Positions 1-10,630 of a stretch of 64,000 bases of DNA are shown here, in pieces. A model generated the notes under the pieces. It was not told where the DNA came from. It did no database searches and saw nothing but the letters and a program-made list of their open reading frames with translations. Numbering within the stretch: position 1 is the first letter of the stretch; the number at the start of each line of letters is the position of its first letter. The position numbers and the translations under genes were made by a program. Origin of the DNA: Ciona savignyi (lineage: Eukaryota; Chordata; Ascidiacea; Phlebobranchia; Cionidae). The DNA is taken from assembly GCA_000149265.1 (NCBI GenBank), contig CH003232.1:919702-983701 (forward strand), written 5' to 3'.

Positions 1-120
1 AACGTGTAAATCAAACACAACACACTACAATAGAAACACGATGGTGAGCGCTAGGTGATCTGACGATTGCCCGATTTGTTAAAGCCCATTGCGTTTTCCC
101 ATTTACGGGGATAAACAACA
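1..120 (+). repeat. tRNA-derived SINE (family A), 3' fragment
   Basis: The sequence matches the 3' half of the commonest SINE of this window: GATCTGACGATTGCCC, then a TTAACCCC-like stretch, then CATTTACGGGGATAAACA. The left end is cut by the window edge. No coding potential. Confidence 0.8.
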
Positions 121-342
121 ACCCTCCTATGGCAAAACAGATGGACAAATGACTTACCTGATAAGGCTACCCCTCTTTGAAGAACGTCATCAATATTAGA
201 AACCATAATTTTCTGCACTTCTTGTAACTCCGACGACACAACGCTAAGATTCCTTCGTGTTCGACTGTCCAGGTAAGATTTTTTCGTCTTTTGGATATAA
301 GTGTCTGGAAAAATCAAATTTTAAAAACTAATTCATATACAA

Positions 343-640
343 CAGGGGTTCTTAACCTTGTTTGTCTTGTTTACTGCTTTCCGAATAAAAAAGTATAATT
401 TACCCCCATCTTCTTGGTGGCCCTTTGTCAAGAAAAGTAAAGCAAATCTTTTCGTTTTTTTTACCAGGGCACATATCAATATAGTTTTTTTTAGTTGTGA
501 AAACTACAGTAAACACACACGAATGTAAACATTTTCTGTACGTATGCAAAAAATACGCAAAATTGAAGTTTGCTTTAGCTTATAATTTAGTAAATTTACC
601 CCTTCAATCAGTAAAATTTACCCCTGGTTAAGAACCCCTG
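343..640. mobile_element. hAT-type MITE, 298 bp
   Basis: The ends are inverted repeats: CAGGGGTTCTTAACC at the left and GGTTAAGAACCCCTG at the right. They are flanked by an 8 bp direct repeat, ATATACAA (335-342) and ATATACAG (641-648), seven of eight matching. CAGGG-type ends with an 8 bp target duplication are typical of hAT transposons. There is no transposase ORF inside, so it is non-autonomous. Confidence 0.8.
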
Positions 641-857
641 ATATACAGTGTCAGAATTATTTAAATTCAAAAAACAACCAAAAAACATTTTTGAACAAAA
701 CTTATCACTATTTTTTAAAAACTATTTTATCAACCAGCGCTTACCAAATTCAATAAAAGCGTATGGTCTCGTAGCTGATTGCACACGATTCCCATATTGA
801 ACAAAGAATTCGGAAGAAAGTTCTTCTAAGTAGGAAAATGCAAGTTTCTTGCTAAAG

Positions 858-1500
858 CTTTGTTCACACAGCACTAAATAGCAGATGCTCTGGTCGATCA
901 TATAGCTGCAGAACAAATATGGGAGACGGGAGTTAACATGAAGTTATAAAGAAAAATTCACATGAAGGATTTATTCATGATTTTCTTGTCTCTAGTCAAT
1001 TCAATACTAGATAGCAGATGTTTTGGTCTATCATATAGCTGTGGGAATTAGATAAATAACCTTGTTCTAGGATAAGATAGGATATTCATGTTTGTCCCAC
1101 ATGAATAGGAAAACCAAGGGGGTTAACACACGGGCAATCGTCAGAATACATTGCGCCCACTGTTGGGTTACCAGCGCTCTTGCAGTGTGTTGTGTATGAT
1201 TTACATGTTCCTTCAATTTGGTAGAACCCATAAATCTGCGGGGTTCAGGCAATGTCCGTAAAGTGCCTTGCCCAAAGACACAACCGACTAGCTAGCGACC
1301 AGTTTCGAAACTGCAACCCTTACTGTTGTAAAGTGCTCATTGGAAGTACATATTGTCATGAAAAATTTATCTATAATTTTTTTAAAAGTTGTCTCTGGTC
1401 AATTATATACCAGATAGCACATGCTATTTGATCATATAGCTACGGGAAAAATATATGAGTTGACATGAAGTTATTAGAGAAAATTCATATTAAGGGATTT
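858..1500. repeat. Dispersed ~100 bp direct repeat, three copies, interrupted by a SINE
   Basis: The motif around GATCATATAGCT followed by a purine-rich stretch and ACATGAAGTTAT recurs at about 870-1000, 1010-1060 and 1410-1500. A family A SINE lies between the second and third copies. No gene recognised here. Confidence 0.6.
1071..1325 (-). repeat. tRNA-derived SINE (family A), nearly complete
   Basis: Read on the minus strand it has a degraded tRNA-like head, GGTCGCTAGCTAGTCGG, the central TCCTTGGGCAAGGCACTT-type block (here with a change), AATGGGTTCTACCAAATTGAA and a TATCC tail. The short ORF across it is only the SINE read through. Confidence 0.85.
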
Positions 1501-1898
1501 ATATCCTGGATGAATGTAAAGTTGTAAAGTAAAAACTTGTATCTGCGATCCTGTAGTAATTGTAGGTACCCATTCTTGGTTAATCCTAAATGATGGAAAT
1601 AGAGAGATACAAAAATTAAATTCAAAACAAGTTAAAATTTGGTCAAAAGCTAGTTCCTTTTTTGGTGGTTAGTGATTGGTAAAAATATCATAATTTAATT
1701 AGAGGTACAGCCAAGACCTACTGGAAAAGCATTCTTCCAGATTCAATTGTGCATCGGTCAGGACTCTGGTTATTCAATTTACGGAACAACATCTTGGCTT
1801 GGTTCTGGTACTCAGTAAGACTTCGTCCCGTCTGTAAATTAAAGGGGGGATTAGGTTGATTATTTATTTTGATATTTTAATTTATTATTATGTGGCCT
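1326..1898. other. Non-coding, nothing recognised apart from the third repeat copy
   Basis: AT-rich sequence without a convincing ORF or structured element beyond the repeat copy at 1410-1500. Confidence 0.5.
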
Positions 1899-1907
1899 TA
1901 GATAGAG

Positions 1908-2135
1908 CGGTACCTCTAAATACTACAGGACCGCTTGGAGCGCATGGAGCGCTTGGATCGCTTACTATACTTCGCAATTACAAAAGTCATGATAATTTTG
2001 TTAGGGTTGGATTTAAAGTTAGTTCTGGGGTAAAGATTAGTGTTTGGGACAGGGTTAGAATTACTTTCCATAGCAATCTAAGTGATCCAAGCAATCCAAG
2101 CGCTCCAAGTGGACCTGTAGTATTTAGAGGCACCC
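1908..2135. mobile_element. MULE-like MITE, 228 bp, with 9 bp target duplication
   Basis: Left end CGGTACCTCTAAATACTACA and right end TGTAGTATTTAGAGGCACCC are near-perfect inverted repeats that continue inward with GGACCGCTTGGAGCGC-like sequence, giving about 40 bp TIRs. Identical 9 bp flanks TAGATAGAG lie at 1899-1907 and 2136-2144. Long TIRs with a 9 bp duplication fit Mutator-like elements. The ORF that crosses it is not a gene. Confidence 0.75.
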
Positions 2136-2387
2136 TAGATAGAGTGCTTAGATTACCACATCATTTCTCTGTGACTACTACTTAAACTTTGGTTTAACTT
2201 AGGTCATTTATGTTCATATTTTAATAGCACTTATTTTTAGGTGACACTTGATTCGTTAACCATGGTTTCTTTAGTTAAACTGCGGTTAAATTTATTTTCG
2301 TATTGTTTATTTTTTCTGTATATTTGACAAATAAATATGTTTGAATAATGGATCAGTAGGGAGAGAAAATGTGGTTTATGGTATATA

Positions 2388-2500
2388 GGATGGGATAGGA
2401 TAGGATATTCATGTTTATCCCCGTGAATGGAAAAACCAAGGGGGTTAACACACGGGCAATCGTCAGATCACCTCGGGATCGGGTTACTGGAGCTTTTTTC
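2388..2500 (-). repeat. tRNA-derived SINE (family A), 3' fragment
   Basis: Carries the TATCC tail (as GGATA repeats), CCCCGTGAATGG, GGGGGTTAACACACGGGCAA and TCGTCAGATCACCTCG. It breaks off after GGGTTACTGGAGC. Confidence 0.8.
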
Positions 2501-2831
2501 AACCCGGTAGTATATATTTACCGGGTAAATTATATTATTAAACTGGTAAAGATCATGGGTCGGCAACCTTTTACACTTAAAAAGCCATTTAAACCGATAT
2601 TCCACAAATAAAAATCACTGGTAGTTGCAACACTATTTTTCCAACAAAAGGAAAACAACTATATGTGTGTAATAAAGACGCAAGTGTTCTACTGTTTGTT
2701 TTGCTATTTTATGGGTATTAAACTTGTTAAGCACTCAATACATTTAGGATAAAAATTAAAAAGAGCCGCATCGGAAGGGTAAAGAATAAATCAGAAGGAC
2801 GCATGATGACAAACCCTAGTATAGTCTAGCG

Positions 2832-3876
2832 CAGGCATGGGCAACCCCTGGCACGCGTGCCCAACTTGGCACGCGAGCTCGTATTTCTGGCACGCTAGTT
2901 CAAGGAAATTAGATTCCTTTCTCTTAAAGATGATAACTTAAAAGTTGTTATTTATTTGAGCTTTGGCCACGTGCATAAAATGTTTATTACGGTAAGTTGT
3001 GAAGATTTGATTATTTATTACCGTGTTATTGTTACTCAACAAACACCAAAGAGTACAACAATCCGCTTGCAAATTTCGCAACCGGCTGCCACAGACAAAC
3101 GTGAGAAAAAATTGTACGTTTGTGCAGTCAACCAGATGTAGTTAATATCAGTTACCCTTAGCATCCTAATTTACTTCTGTTAGCAATTTAAGATACAAAG
3201 TGTTATAAGGCTAAACATGATGTAGGATGTACCGGTAAGGTCCTTTGGTATCGGTAAAGGTCATAAATGCATATTTCGGCAAGTAAAAAAGACCGGTAAC
3301 TTATTTCACATAAGCTCATCGTTACGTTTATCAAATTGGGTTAATAAGAGTAAAAATTCATCGTTGAACACACTTTTTCACCTGCCTAAGGTTTGCTCTA
3401 TCAGTAATAGTACAGCACTTGCTTATTTTGCAGTAAAGATAAAAATTAAAAGTCATTACTGTAAAACAGCGGTTCTTAAACTGGGGTCCGCGGTCTTTTG
3501 GGGACCGCGAGACAATTTTCTGGGACCGCTAAGCACATTCCAAAAAAATTAAACGACGCTTCCCGAAAAATAAACTGTAAAATTAAGTTTTTAGGCAACT
3601 TTTCTTACAATCAACTTAACAAACAATTTGTCATGAAAGCTTACAGGCTATAGGCATTTATGACATCACAAAAAGCTATTTGATGTCACATTAGTGCAAT
3701 TCAAAAGTACAGAACTCCTACTATATTAGGTAAATAGTACAACTCCTATTATAGTAGGAGTAAATATTCAAAAACAGAAATATGTTCTCACGAATTGTTA
3801 GTTGGCACGCGGAAGGATTTTTCCATTAATTTTAGCCGAATTTGGCACCCAGGCCGAAAAAGGTTGCCCACCTCTG
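2832..3876. mobile_element. hAT-type MITE, 1045 bp, with 8 bp target duplication
   Basis: Left end CAGGCATGGGCAACC and right end GGTTGCCCACCTCTG are inverted repeats. The flanks at 2824-2831 and 3877-3884 are both GTCTAGCG. A separate hAT-like end (CAGCGGTTCTTAAACTGGGG) lies inside at 3467-3545 without a visible partner, which suggests a nested, truncated second element. ORFs of about 60 codons inside show no transposase features. Confidence 0.8.
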
Positions 3877-3899
3877 GTCTAGCGTGTTGTTTTAGTTAA

Positions 3900-4075
3900 A
3901 GCGTTTGCACGCATGAAACTGGTTGCTAGCTAGTCGGTTGTATCCTTGTGCAAGGCACTTAACGGACATTGCCTGAATTAATCGGTTGTGCCATCCAGCG
4001 GATTAATGGGTTGTACGAAATTAAAGAAACAAGTAAAACATACACAACATGATTATTCTATCCTAATATATTCGG
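3900..4075 (+). repeat. tRNA-derived SINE (family A), 5'-truncated
   Basis: Contains GAAACTGGTTGCTAGCTAGT, a TCCTTGTGCAAGGCACTT block, CAGCGGATTAATGGGTTGTA and the start of the 3' domain, then a shortened ATCCTAATA tail. Confidence 0.75.
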
Positions 4076-4519
4076 ATATATTTTGTCGATTTTTTCAAAT
4101 TTACCTGTTCATCTTCTTGCATGGACGCGGCAAGAGCCAGACCGTCCCCAACCCTCGCTATCATCGTCATTAAAACCATTTTTGCCTTTTCGATGATAGC
4201 AAAATTTAAAAAGAACTCTCTAAACGATGTAAAACGGTATAATCTGGCTAGTAACTAGCTTTTAAATCGTTCTTTTTCCTTGGGGTGTATAAGTAAAGAT
4301 AATTTAATACTGAGAATATAGAGGGCTATTTTAGCAAGAATCCAAAGTTCACTATCAGCAGACAATATCGGCACGTCATCGAAAATGTTTTCGAAACTCA
4401 ATCGGCGGCGATGCACTAAAACTTGGACACCGGAGGATCACCAAGAATGTTGTATTACAGATCGTAGTCATTGGATTTATTTAAATTAATATATATAAAC
4501 AATGGTACAAACGTTGTTG
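4076..4519. other. Non-coding, nothing recognised
   Basis: No ORF, repeat or splice-bounded exon that I can support. Confidence 0.4.
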
Positions 4520-4625
4520 TACAGTTGTGTGGCCAAATAGACCGGTACATATAGGGAATTATAAACAAAAAAGGTTCTTGGCGACGAGACAATCATGGTT
4601 TTAAAGCCAGGCCCGAAAAAGGTAG
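4520..4625 (+). repeat. tRNA-like repeat (family B) copy
   Basis: Resembles a tRNA-Ser/Leu-like head: GTGTGGCCAAATAGACCGG, a spacer, then a B-box-like ATGGTTTTAAAGCCAGGC. The same composite recurs at 4.8, 6.7, 9.9, 12.3, 26.9, 28.1 and 53.5 kb. Confidence 0.6.
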
Positions 4626-4799
4626 AAACTTTATAGCAAATTGGAATAAAATCAAATATTTTAACATAAATTATTGCATATTTTGCCATGATGTATCTGA
4701 TTACATTGTTAGAACGCAAAATGTCTATTCATGACATCCGTTTGCGATGTTATAAAGTCCTATAAGCGTTGTTAGTCTGTTTTCATTCTGGTTCAGAAG

Positions 4800-4930
4800 A
4801 TAACGTGGCTGTTTTTTTATATAGCTCAGTTTTTAAACCCAAGATGGGCTTATTGATACCTTTTTTGTATATATTTCGGTATATGTATCGGTCGCGTGAA
4901 CTGCCCGGCTATTTTACTGTTTTGCAAAGC
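4800..4930 (-). repeat. tRNA-like repeat (family B) copy
   Basis: Reverse orientation of the same unit: a CTCAGTTTTTAAACCCAAGA block followed by TATGTATCGGTCGCGTGAAC. Confidence 0.6.
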
Positions 4931-5356
4931 CATAAGCCAGAAGGAAATGTTCCAAATTCTGTCTCCACTAAAAAAACAATAAAATGCGGATTATTTTTTG
5001 TTCTTCCGGGCGGGAATTACCAACCAATTATCTTGGAGGGTTAAATCGGATGCACACATACCCTTCTGAAGCTGTCACAAAATGCTTACGGCGCAGCTCT
5101 GCGCAGTCAATGCACACATCGCCGCAACGGGTATTGAGCGGATTGTGCGCCAATAAGCGGTCAATTTTCTCGGTCTTGCGGCGCTTGCGGCCGAGTAGAA
5201 AAAATTCTACACTAGATGTTGACAGAGAGAGATTTAAGATCTGAGTTTGTCTTTCTGTGAAATTACAGAAGATTTGGAGAAAACTGTTACAACACATGTT
5301 CCGAACGACTGTGATTATACTCTAAAAGGCAATCTCTTATTTTGTATTAAAACGGA

Positions 5357-5579
5357 CAATGCTAAAGGAAGGAAAAGTGGGAAGGAGGAAAGGAGGGAAA
5401 CTGCTCACTAAAACTATGGAAATCAATTTACCCTTTCCCCAAACACTAATCTCAATCCCAGAAATAACAGAAACAAATCCAACCCCATGTTAAAAACTAA
5501 CTCTAATGCCCCAATATTCATTTTAGTGTGCAGTTTTCCTCCTTCCCGCCTTTCCCTCCTTTTAGTTTTCCCCTTTATT
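5357..5579. mobile_element. MITE-P, ~220 bp, with ~50 bp inverted ends
   Basis: The left end reads GCTAAAGGAAGGAAAAGTGG with ACTGCTCACTAAAAC further in. The right end mirrors it with TTTTAGTGTGCAG and CCTTTCCCTCCTTTTAG. Pieces of the same family occur at 7.86, 28.85/36.42, 57.36 and 62.76 kb. No ORF. Confidence 0.7.
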
Positions 5580-5587
5580 ACTAGTAA

Positions 5588-5620
5588 TTACGATTCATCG
5601 TATGCATGGTGACGGCGGCG
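5588..5620 (-). pseudogene. Remnant of a second arginine-rich peptide gene (last 10 codons and stop)
   Basis: On the minus strand this stretch encodes RRRHHAYDES and a stop, against the RRRFHAYDES end of the intact gene at 7.97-8.14 kb. The same MITE-P lies just beyond its 3' side in both places. Upstream of these codons the sequence jumps straight into the 3' part of a family A SINE, so the rest of the ORF was deleted. Keeping the frame and stop supports the intact copy being a real gene that was duplicated. Confidence 0.6.
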
Positions 5621-5624
5621 AATA

Positions 5625-5714
5625 GTGGGCGCGAGTTAATCAGACAATTGCCCATGTGTTAAGCCCCTTTGTTTTCTCATTCACGGGGATAAATATGAAT
5701 ATCCTAACCTATCC
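5625..5714 (+). repeat. tRNA-derived SINE (family A), 3' fragment
   Basis: Begins at GTGGGCGCGAG and runs through CATTCACGGGGATAAA to the TATCC tail. It is the counterpart of the SINE at 8.49-8.77 kb in the duplicated block. Confidence 0.8.
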
Positions 5715-5817
5715 GGGTTGGAATTGTTATTTTTGGTAGCAGTGTCTCTCATTTTACTCCATACTCTTCTAAATTTTAACACTAGCACGGAACATTCAGT
5801 TTAAAAATTCATTAAAT

Positions 5818-6660
5818 AAAACAAACACCTTTTTTTGGTAAATCAACACAAAATTAGGTAGGCTTGAGTTATTGTGGTACAAAGTTAAGACTCCTTCCGT
5901 CAATTAAGTAGCATATACACGTAATTTACAGCGAACAGAGTTCGCAATGCATTTGGATTTAAATCAGCTAACGTAATAATTTTCGTGTTACAGTTTGTTT
6001 AATGAGATAAACCTTTAGTTATGATATAAGGACAAAACTCGAACGGATATAAACAATTTTGCAGTCACACTGCAGATATATTTGGCTTTAAACAAAACGG
6101 TGCTTATGAAATCCTTACTAAAGTACAGAACTTATACAAATAGAAATATGTCTGTTCTCTGCAGCTGACGGTTTGTTTCGACGGAAATTGTTTAGGTAAT
6201 TGGCACCGGTAGAAGAGGAAACGTACTTTTCAGTATGATCCTAGCTTGTTTTATATAAATAGATGACATTACGTATATTTTAACGATACAGGAGTTTTTA
6301 TTGTAACTGAAATTTACTACATTAAAAAGAAGTTTTAGTAAAAGCTGATCTTAATCACAAACCTACATCAATATTTTCAGTGAAATTTTTCTCCATCGAG
6401 CTTTTACATCTAATAATTTTTTTTCATCAAGCAACAAGATCCAGTAATAATCCCAGCAATACAACATAACTACTGTACAATCTATATATACTCAGTTTTA
6501 ATGATTAAATCGGCGGTGGACAACCCAAGACCAATTTGAACACTGATTGTTAACATTTGTCACAACACATTTACAGGAGATGTCGTAATTGCTAGACAAA
6601 ATGTTAGGAATATTAGCTTTTTGTTTACATTTCTATTTATGTGTGAATCAGTGTAGTTAA
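5818..6660. repeat. Segmental duplication, copy A
   Basis: Diverged copy of 8.80-10.48 kb and 11.39-12.87 kb. Shared landmarks include ATTTGGCTTTAAACAAAACG, AAGTACAGAACTTATACAAA, GCAGCTGACGGTTTGTTTCG and TTGGCACCGGT. The short frame that is open in copy C is broken here soon after the CACCGG block. Confidence 0.7.
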
Positions 6661-6740
6661 AACTGTTTTTTTGTACAGTCGTGTGGCCAAATGGTGAACA
6701 TATACCGACTACAATACAAAAACTGGCCAGGTAACGATCC
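6661..6740 (+). repeat. tRNA-like repeat (family B), partial
   Basis: Contains CAGTCGTGTGGCCAAATGGT and ACATATACCGACT, the head of family B. Confidence 0.6.
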
Positions 6741-6814
6741 CCATCAGGTTCTTAAAGTGCTACAATGAAGTTAACTGTCAAGGGAGAATAAGAAGTAAAG
6801 ACTGAAGACTACTA

Positions 6815-7035
6815 AGATAGGATAGGTTATTCATGTTATTCTCGTGAATGAAAAAACCATCGGGGTTAACACACGGGTGATCGTAAGATTACCCCGCGCC
6901 CATCGTCGGGTTACCGGAGCTATTGTGGTGTTGTATATGATACACAAGTACCTTCAATTTGGTAGAACCAATTAATCCGCTGGGTTCAGGCAATATCCAT
7001 TAAGTTCCATGCCCAAGGACACAACCGACTATAGT
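6815..7035 (-). repeat. tRNA-derived SINE (family A), 5'-truncated
   Basis: GGATA tail repeats, GGGGTTAACACACGGGTGAT, CAATTTGGTAGAACC and a diverged central block (AAGTTCCATGCCCAAGGACA), ending near GACTATAG. Confidence 0.8.
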
Positions 7036-7815
7036 TATTGATGTAGAAAAGTAAATTTCAGAACAGAATATCTGCATTCGGCAGTAATACGATCTGTTGA
7101 GTTTCAGAAGATTTAAACTTGGTGCCTATTTCTGGCACTTTACCTTATCTGAAGACCCCAACCAACAGTATTTAGCTGATATGACTCTCGCAATCCGACA
7201 ACTCACGGAAGGGGATTTTATTCTTGTTCGTTAATAAGCTTACTCAGCAAAATGCATACAGTTCAACTGATTCAATTTTGCTTCTTGGTTCGTTACGAAT
7301 TTCTTAGACTGCCCTACCGTTAGATGTTGTACTCAGACTCTGGTTTTGTTAGTGAATTTTAGGCTGTCATTTCATTATAAGATTATCAATGTGCTAAACG
7401 TCTTAACTTCTTGTGCCCAGTGGTTGTCGTTTTTGGACGAAATCAACGGTTAGCAGAGCCAGCATATACAGCTGTGATACAAGCTTCTTTTGTGCGTTAC
7501 TTTAGACTTCCAGGCACTTTATACTGTGGGGTATGTATGCCTTCAAAGTTCGACATAAACCGGCGTTCGCGTTATATTGTGCTATAAACTGAACTATCAA
7601 TGATAAAACATAACCAATAAAGCTGAATTCCATTTGATTTTTTTATTTTACGGACACAGAACACATTTGTTCGTATAATCCTGCAATATGAATACGAAAT
7701 TTAGAGTAACGCTTTTCCAAAATATTTCTGTTCTTACCCTTTTCGTTCTTTTATTCTTCGAGTTCCGGCTCGTTGATTTCAGATCTGCAAGTTGAAACAA
7801 AAGCCGTTAACTGTG
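7036..7815. other. Non-coding, nothing recognised
   Basis: No ORF above about 60 codons and no repeat that I can tie to another part of the window. Confidence 0.4.
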
Positions 7816-7819
7816 GTTA

Positions 7820-7957
7820 CTCTAGGAGGCAATATCTTATTTTGTATTAAAACGGACAACGCTAAAGGGAGGGAAAGCGGGAAGTAGGAAAGGATGGAAA
7901 CTGCTCACTAAAACTATGGAAATCAATTTACCCTTTCCTTAAACACTAATCTTATAA
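7820..7957. mobile_element. MITE-P, left half only
   Basis: Matches 5.32-5.46 kb through ACTGCTCACTAAAACTATGG and CAATTTACCCTTTCC, then skips the right half of the element and joins directly to the 3' flank of the peptide gene. Confidence 0.7.
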
Positions 7958-7964
7958 CTAGTAC

Positions 7965-8141
7965 TTACGATTCATCGTATGCATGGAAGCGACGGCGACT
8001 AAAAACATGTCTTCGACGAAGGGAGTAAGAACGACGACGGAAGCTGTATCTTCTTCGGCGTCTTGCAAAGTTATAATAGCCTTCGGTGTCGGCCACAGCG
8101 AGTACAACGAGTAAAAGAAGAATCAACAGTTTTTTGTCCAT
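7965..8141 (-). CDS. Secreted arginine-rich cationic peptide precursor, 58 aa
   Basis: The family is not recognised. The ATG at 8141 opens a 58-residue frame. Residues 1-17 (MDKKLLILLLLVVLAVA) form a textbook signal peptide, followed by DTEG. The rest has 14 arginines and no cysteines, arranged as four runs of RRR or longer spaced about seven residues apart and separated by Tyr/Phe/Ser/His residues (RRRYSF, RRRSYSL, RRRHVFS, RRRFHAY), ending in YDES. Such a secreted, strongly basic, aromatic-rich chain is what linear host-defence peptides look like; a structural or metal/polyanion-binding role is also possible. An upstream ATG in the same frame would lengthen it, but the inner ATG puts the signal peptide at the N-terminus and fits the TATA box 47 bases away. 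The stop overlaps a GTAAGT, so splicing to a further exon cannot be excluded, but the decayed copy at 5.6 kb keeps the stop without that donor. Confidence 0.65.
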   Translation of the reverse strand: MDKKLLILLLLVVLAVADTEGYYNFARRRRRYSFRRRSYSLRRRHVFSRRRFHAYDES

Positions 8142-8187
8142 GATGATTGGTGATGCTGGTGATGTGATTTCCACAATATTCTTCTAT

Positions 8188-8195
8188 CTTTTATA
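8188..8195 (-). promoter_or_regulatory. TATA box of the arginine-rich peptide gene
   Basis: TATAAAAG on the minus strand, about 47 bases upstream of the chosen ATG at 8141. This spacing would leave a 5' leader of some 20 bases. Confidence 0.5.
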
Positions 8196-8486
8196 CTGAT
8201 TCTGCCTTCTTCTCAAACGCTTACTGTAAACACTAAGCAGAAAATATCTTGAAAATAATTCTTTGGTAGAAGCACAATTTTCGCAGAACTAGACTGTCTA
8301 CAGAATTTTACCATATTAGTTTTTTATTGACCGTGTTTGACTCCAGTATTTGACTACATGTCTGTTAAAGAATGTTAGATCGTAATATTAATAGGATTTG
8401 CTTTCTTATTAAATCTAATATTATTATGAATTTAATTTCTTAAAATCTTAAATTTTTAATTTATATTTTAGGTAAAAAATATCTGC

Positions 8487-8771
8487 GTCCGACTGGTTAG
8501 TCTAGTGGATATGTACATCGCCTTGCAGACGATGGGTTTAGGTTCGAAACTAATCGCTAGCTAGCTGGTCTGTTGTGTCCTTGGGCAGGGCAGTTTACGG
8601 ACATTACCTGAACCCAGCGAATTAATGGGTTCTACTAAGTTGAAGGAACGTGTCTATCATATTCAACACACTGCAATAGCTCCGGTAACTCGATGATGGA
8701 CGCGAGGGTGATCTGACGATTGCCCGTGTGTTAACCCCACTCGGGTTTCCGTCATTCACGGAAATAAATAT
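8487..8771 (+). repeat. tRNA-derived SINE (family A), full length but diverged
   Basis: tRNA-like head GTCCGACTGGTTAGTCTAGT (A box) and GGTTCGAAACTAATCGCTAG (B box), the central TCCTTGGGCAGGGCA block, and the 3' domain down to CACGGAAATAAATATG. Confidence 0.85.
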
Positions 8772-8799
8772 GCAGCAATTAATTGTTTAGCATTGACAC

Positions 8800-10480
8800 A
8801 GGGTAATCTTTGGTAAATGAACACAAAAAATTGGTAGGCTTGAGACATTATGGCACAAAGTTAACACAACTTCAATCAATTGATTAGTATACACGTGTTT
8901 GACAGCTAACAGAGATTAGTTCAGTTAAAACATTGTTTGGAGAAAAACTTAAATAACTTTCGTGTTACAGTTTGTTTTATGCGTTTAGTTAATATATAGG
9001 GGCATTGATCGACCAGGAATCACCAATAAGAATGGAAGTATATTTGGCTTTAAACCAAACGATGCACACGAAATCCTTACTTAAAATAACAGAATTTACA
9101 AGTATAAATGTAATAAGTGTAATATAATTTTGCAGTCACATTGCTGGTATATTTGGCTTTAAATGACCCGATGCATATAAAATCCGCACTGAAGTACAGA
9201 ACTTATACAAACAGAAATGTAACTGGTCTCTACAGCTGACGATGTGTTTTGACGGAAATTATTCAGATACTTGGCACCGGTTGAGGATAGAGGAAACGTC
9301 CGTTCAGTATGATCTCAGCTTGTTGTGTATAGATGGCATTACGCATATTACCATACAGTAGTTTATATGATGTAACTTAAATTTACCGCATTTAAAAGAC
9401 GTTTTAATCAAAGCTTAATCATAATCCAACTTAATTATTTTAAGTGGATTGTACTTCCAACCACATATTACACCAAAATAATTCAATCGCCCCGCCCAGT
9501 AATAAAACCCAGCAATATACCAGAACCAGTATACACGTTATATACGCGGTTGTACGCTTAAACTTAACTTAAAAGAGATGCCTAAACCTAAAATATTCAA
9601 AACGGTCGAAAGTAAAAATCGAAATAAAAGTATAAATTAAAATATTACCAAGTTTGTCTCTCGGATAACTCTTACCTTAAGCAGTAAAGGAGACTTAAAA
9701 CCTGTCATGATACACACACTTTCTACTCTTTATTTGATTTCGGAGGCGTCGTTGCAACTTCGTGAAATATTAGTTTGAGTCTTTTTTTTAAGAGTTTCTT
9801 TTTATCATGAGAATCGATTAAACAGGCGCGAGTGTGTTTTTTTACCGTCATTAGTTTTAAAACCAGGATGGGGCTTGTTGGTAAGAGATTTTTGTATGTA
9901 AGTCCTTATATGTATCGGTCACGTTAACCATTTGGCCACACGACCGTACTGTGCGCGTGTTTTTTTTTTTTTTTTTTTATAAAAATATTCCGGTACTTCG
10001 AACGCCCGCAGGCACTAGAAAACATGGAATCGGAACTGGACCGGTACTGTGCGCGTGTTTTCGTTGATTAAAAGCCTAAGAGATTACTAGCGCCACTTGA
10101 CGGATAATTAATAATAAACCTTATTTTCCAGTCCAAACAAAAATTATCGGTTTCGCTTTATTCCGAAGTAAACGCTTTAACTCAGTTTACGTCCAAAAAT
10201 CTGCCAAATTTGAATAATCCTAAGCATTCATAAAAGCACTACTATTACACTCCGGCAAGACCTGAAAACCACAAACCAAAAAGTCTCTATAGCTAATTTG
10301 CATACAATCAATCAGTGCGTCACATACTATCTTTTATCCTTTTCGGGGAACAAAAATTCAATTCTGATGAAACTAGTGATCAGTCTCATTTATGCAAAAG
10401 AGGAAATGCCTTACCGTGTTGAATCTTTTTGACTTATAAGCTTTGGATGTGCAGTAGCAAGGTCTAAGAAAATTGCGCCA
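8800..10480. repeat. Segmental duplication, copy B
   Basis: Pairs with 11.39-12.87 kb over its length and more loosely with 5.82-6.66 kb. Landmarks are GCAGTCACATTGCTGGTATA, ACAGCTGACGATGTGTTTTG and CAATCAATCAGTGCGTCACA. The short frame seen in copy C is also open here but ends earlier because CAG GAG reads CAG TAG. Confidence 0.75.
9845..9985 (-). repeat. tRNA-like repeat (family B) with a poly-T run
   Basis: TATGTATCGGTCACGTTAAC and CATTTGGCCACACGACCGTA are the minus-strand head of family B. A run of T at about 9959-9978 follows. Confidence 0.6.
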
Positions 10481-10496
10481 GGGAAATTCTTCACAC

Positions 10497-10630
10497 ACCC
10501 AAAATTGAAGGAATGTTTGTACCATTCACAACACACGGGAAAATCTCCGGTAAACCGACGGTGGGCGCGAGGTGATCTGACGATTGCTCGTGTGTTAACC
10601 CTCTTGGTTTTTTCCATTCACGGGGATAAT
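10497..10630 (+). repeat. tRNA-derived SINE (family A), 3' fragment
   Basis: AAATTGAAGGAATGTTTGTA, GGTGGGCGCGAGGTGATCTG and CATTCACGGGGATAATCAT. The antisense ORF across it is SINE sequence. Confidence 0.8.

Noticed and set aside
1067-1252. Short ORF over a SINE, with similar ORFs at 2411, 10411, 12967, 27112, 53629, 59201, 60299
   Set aside because: All are translations of family A SINE sequence in one or other orientation.
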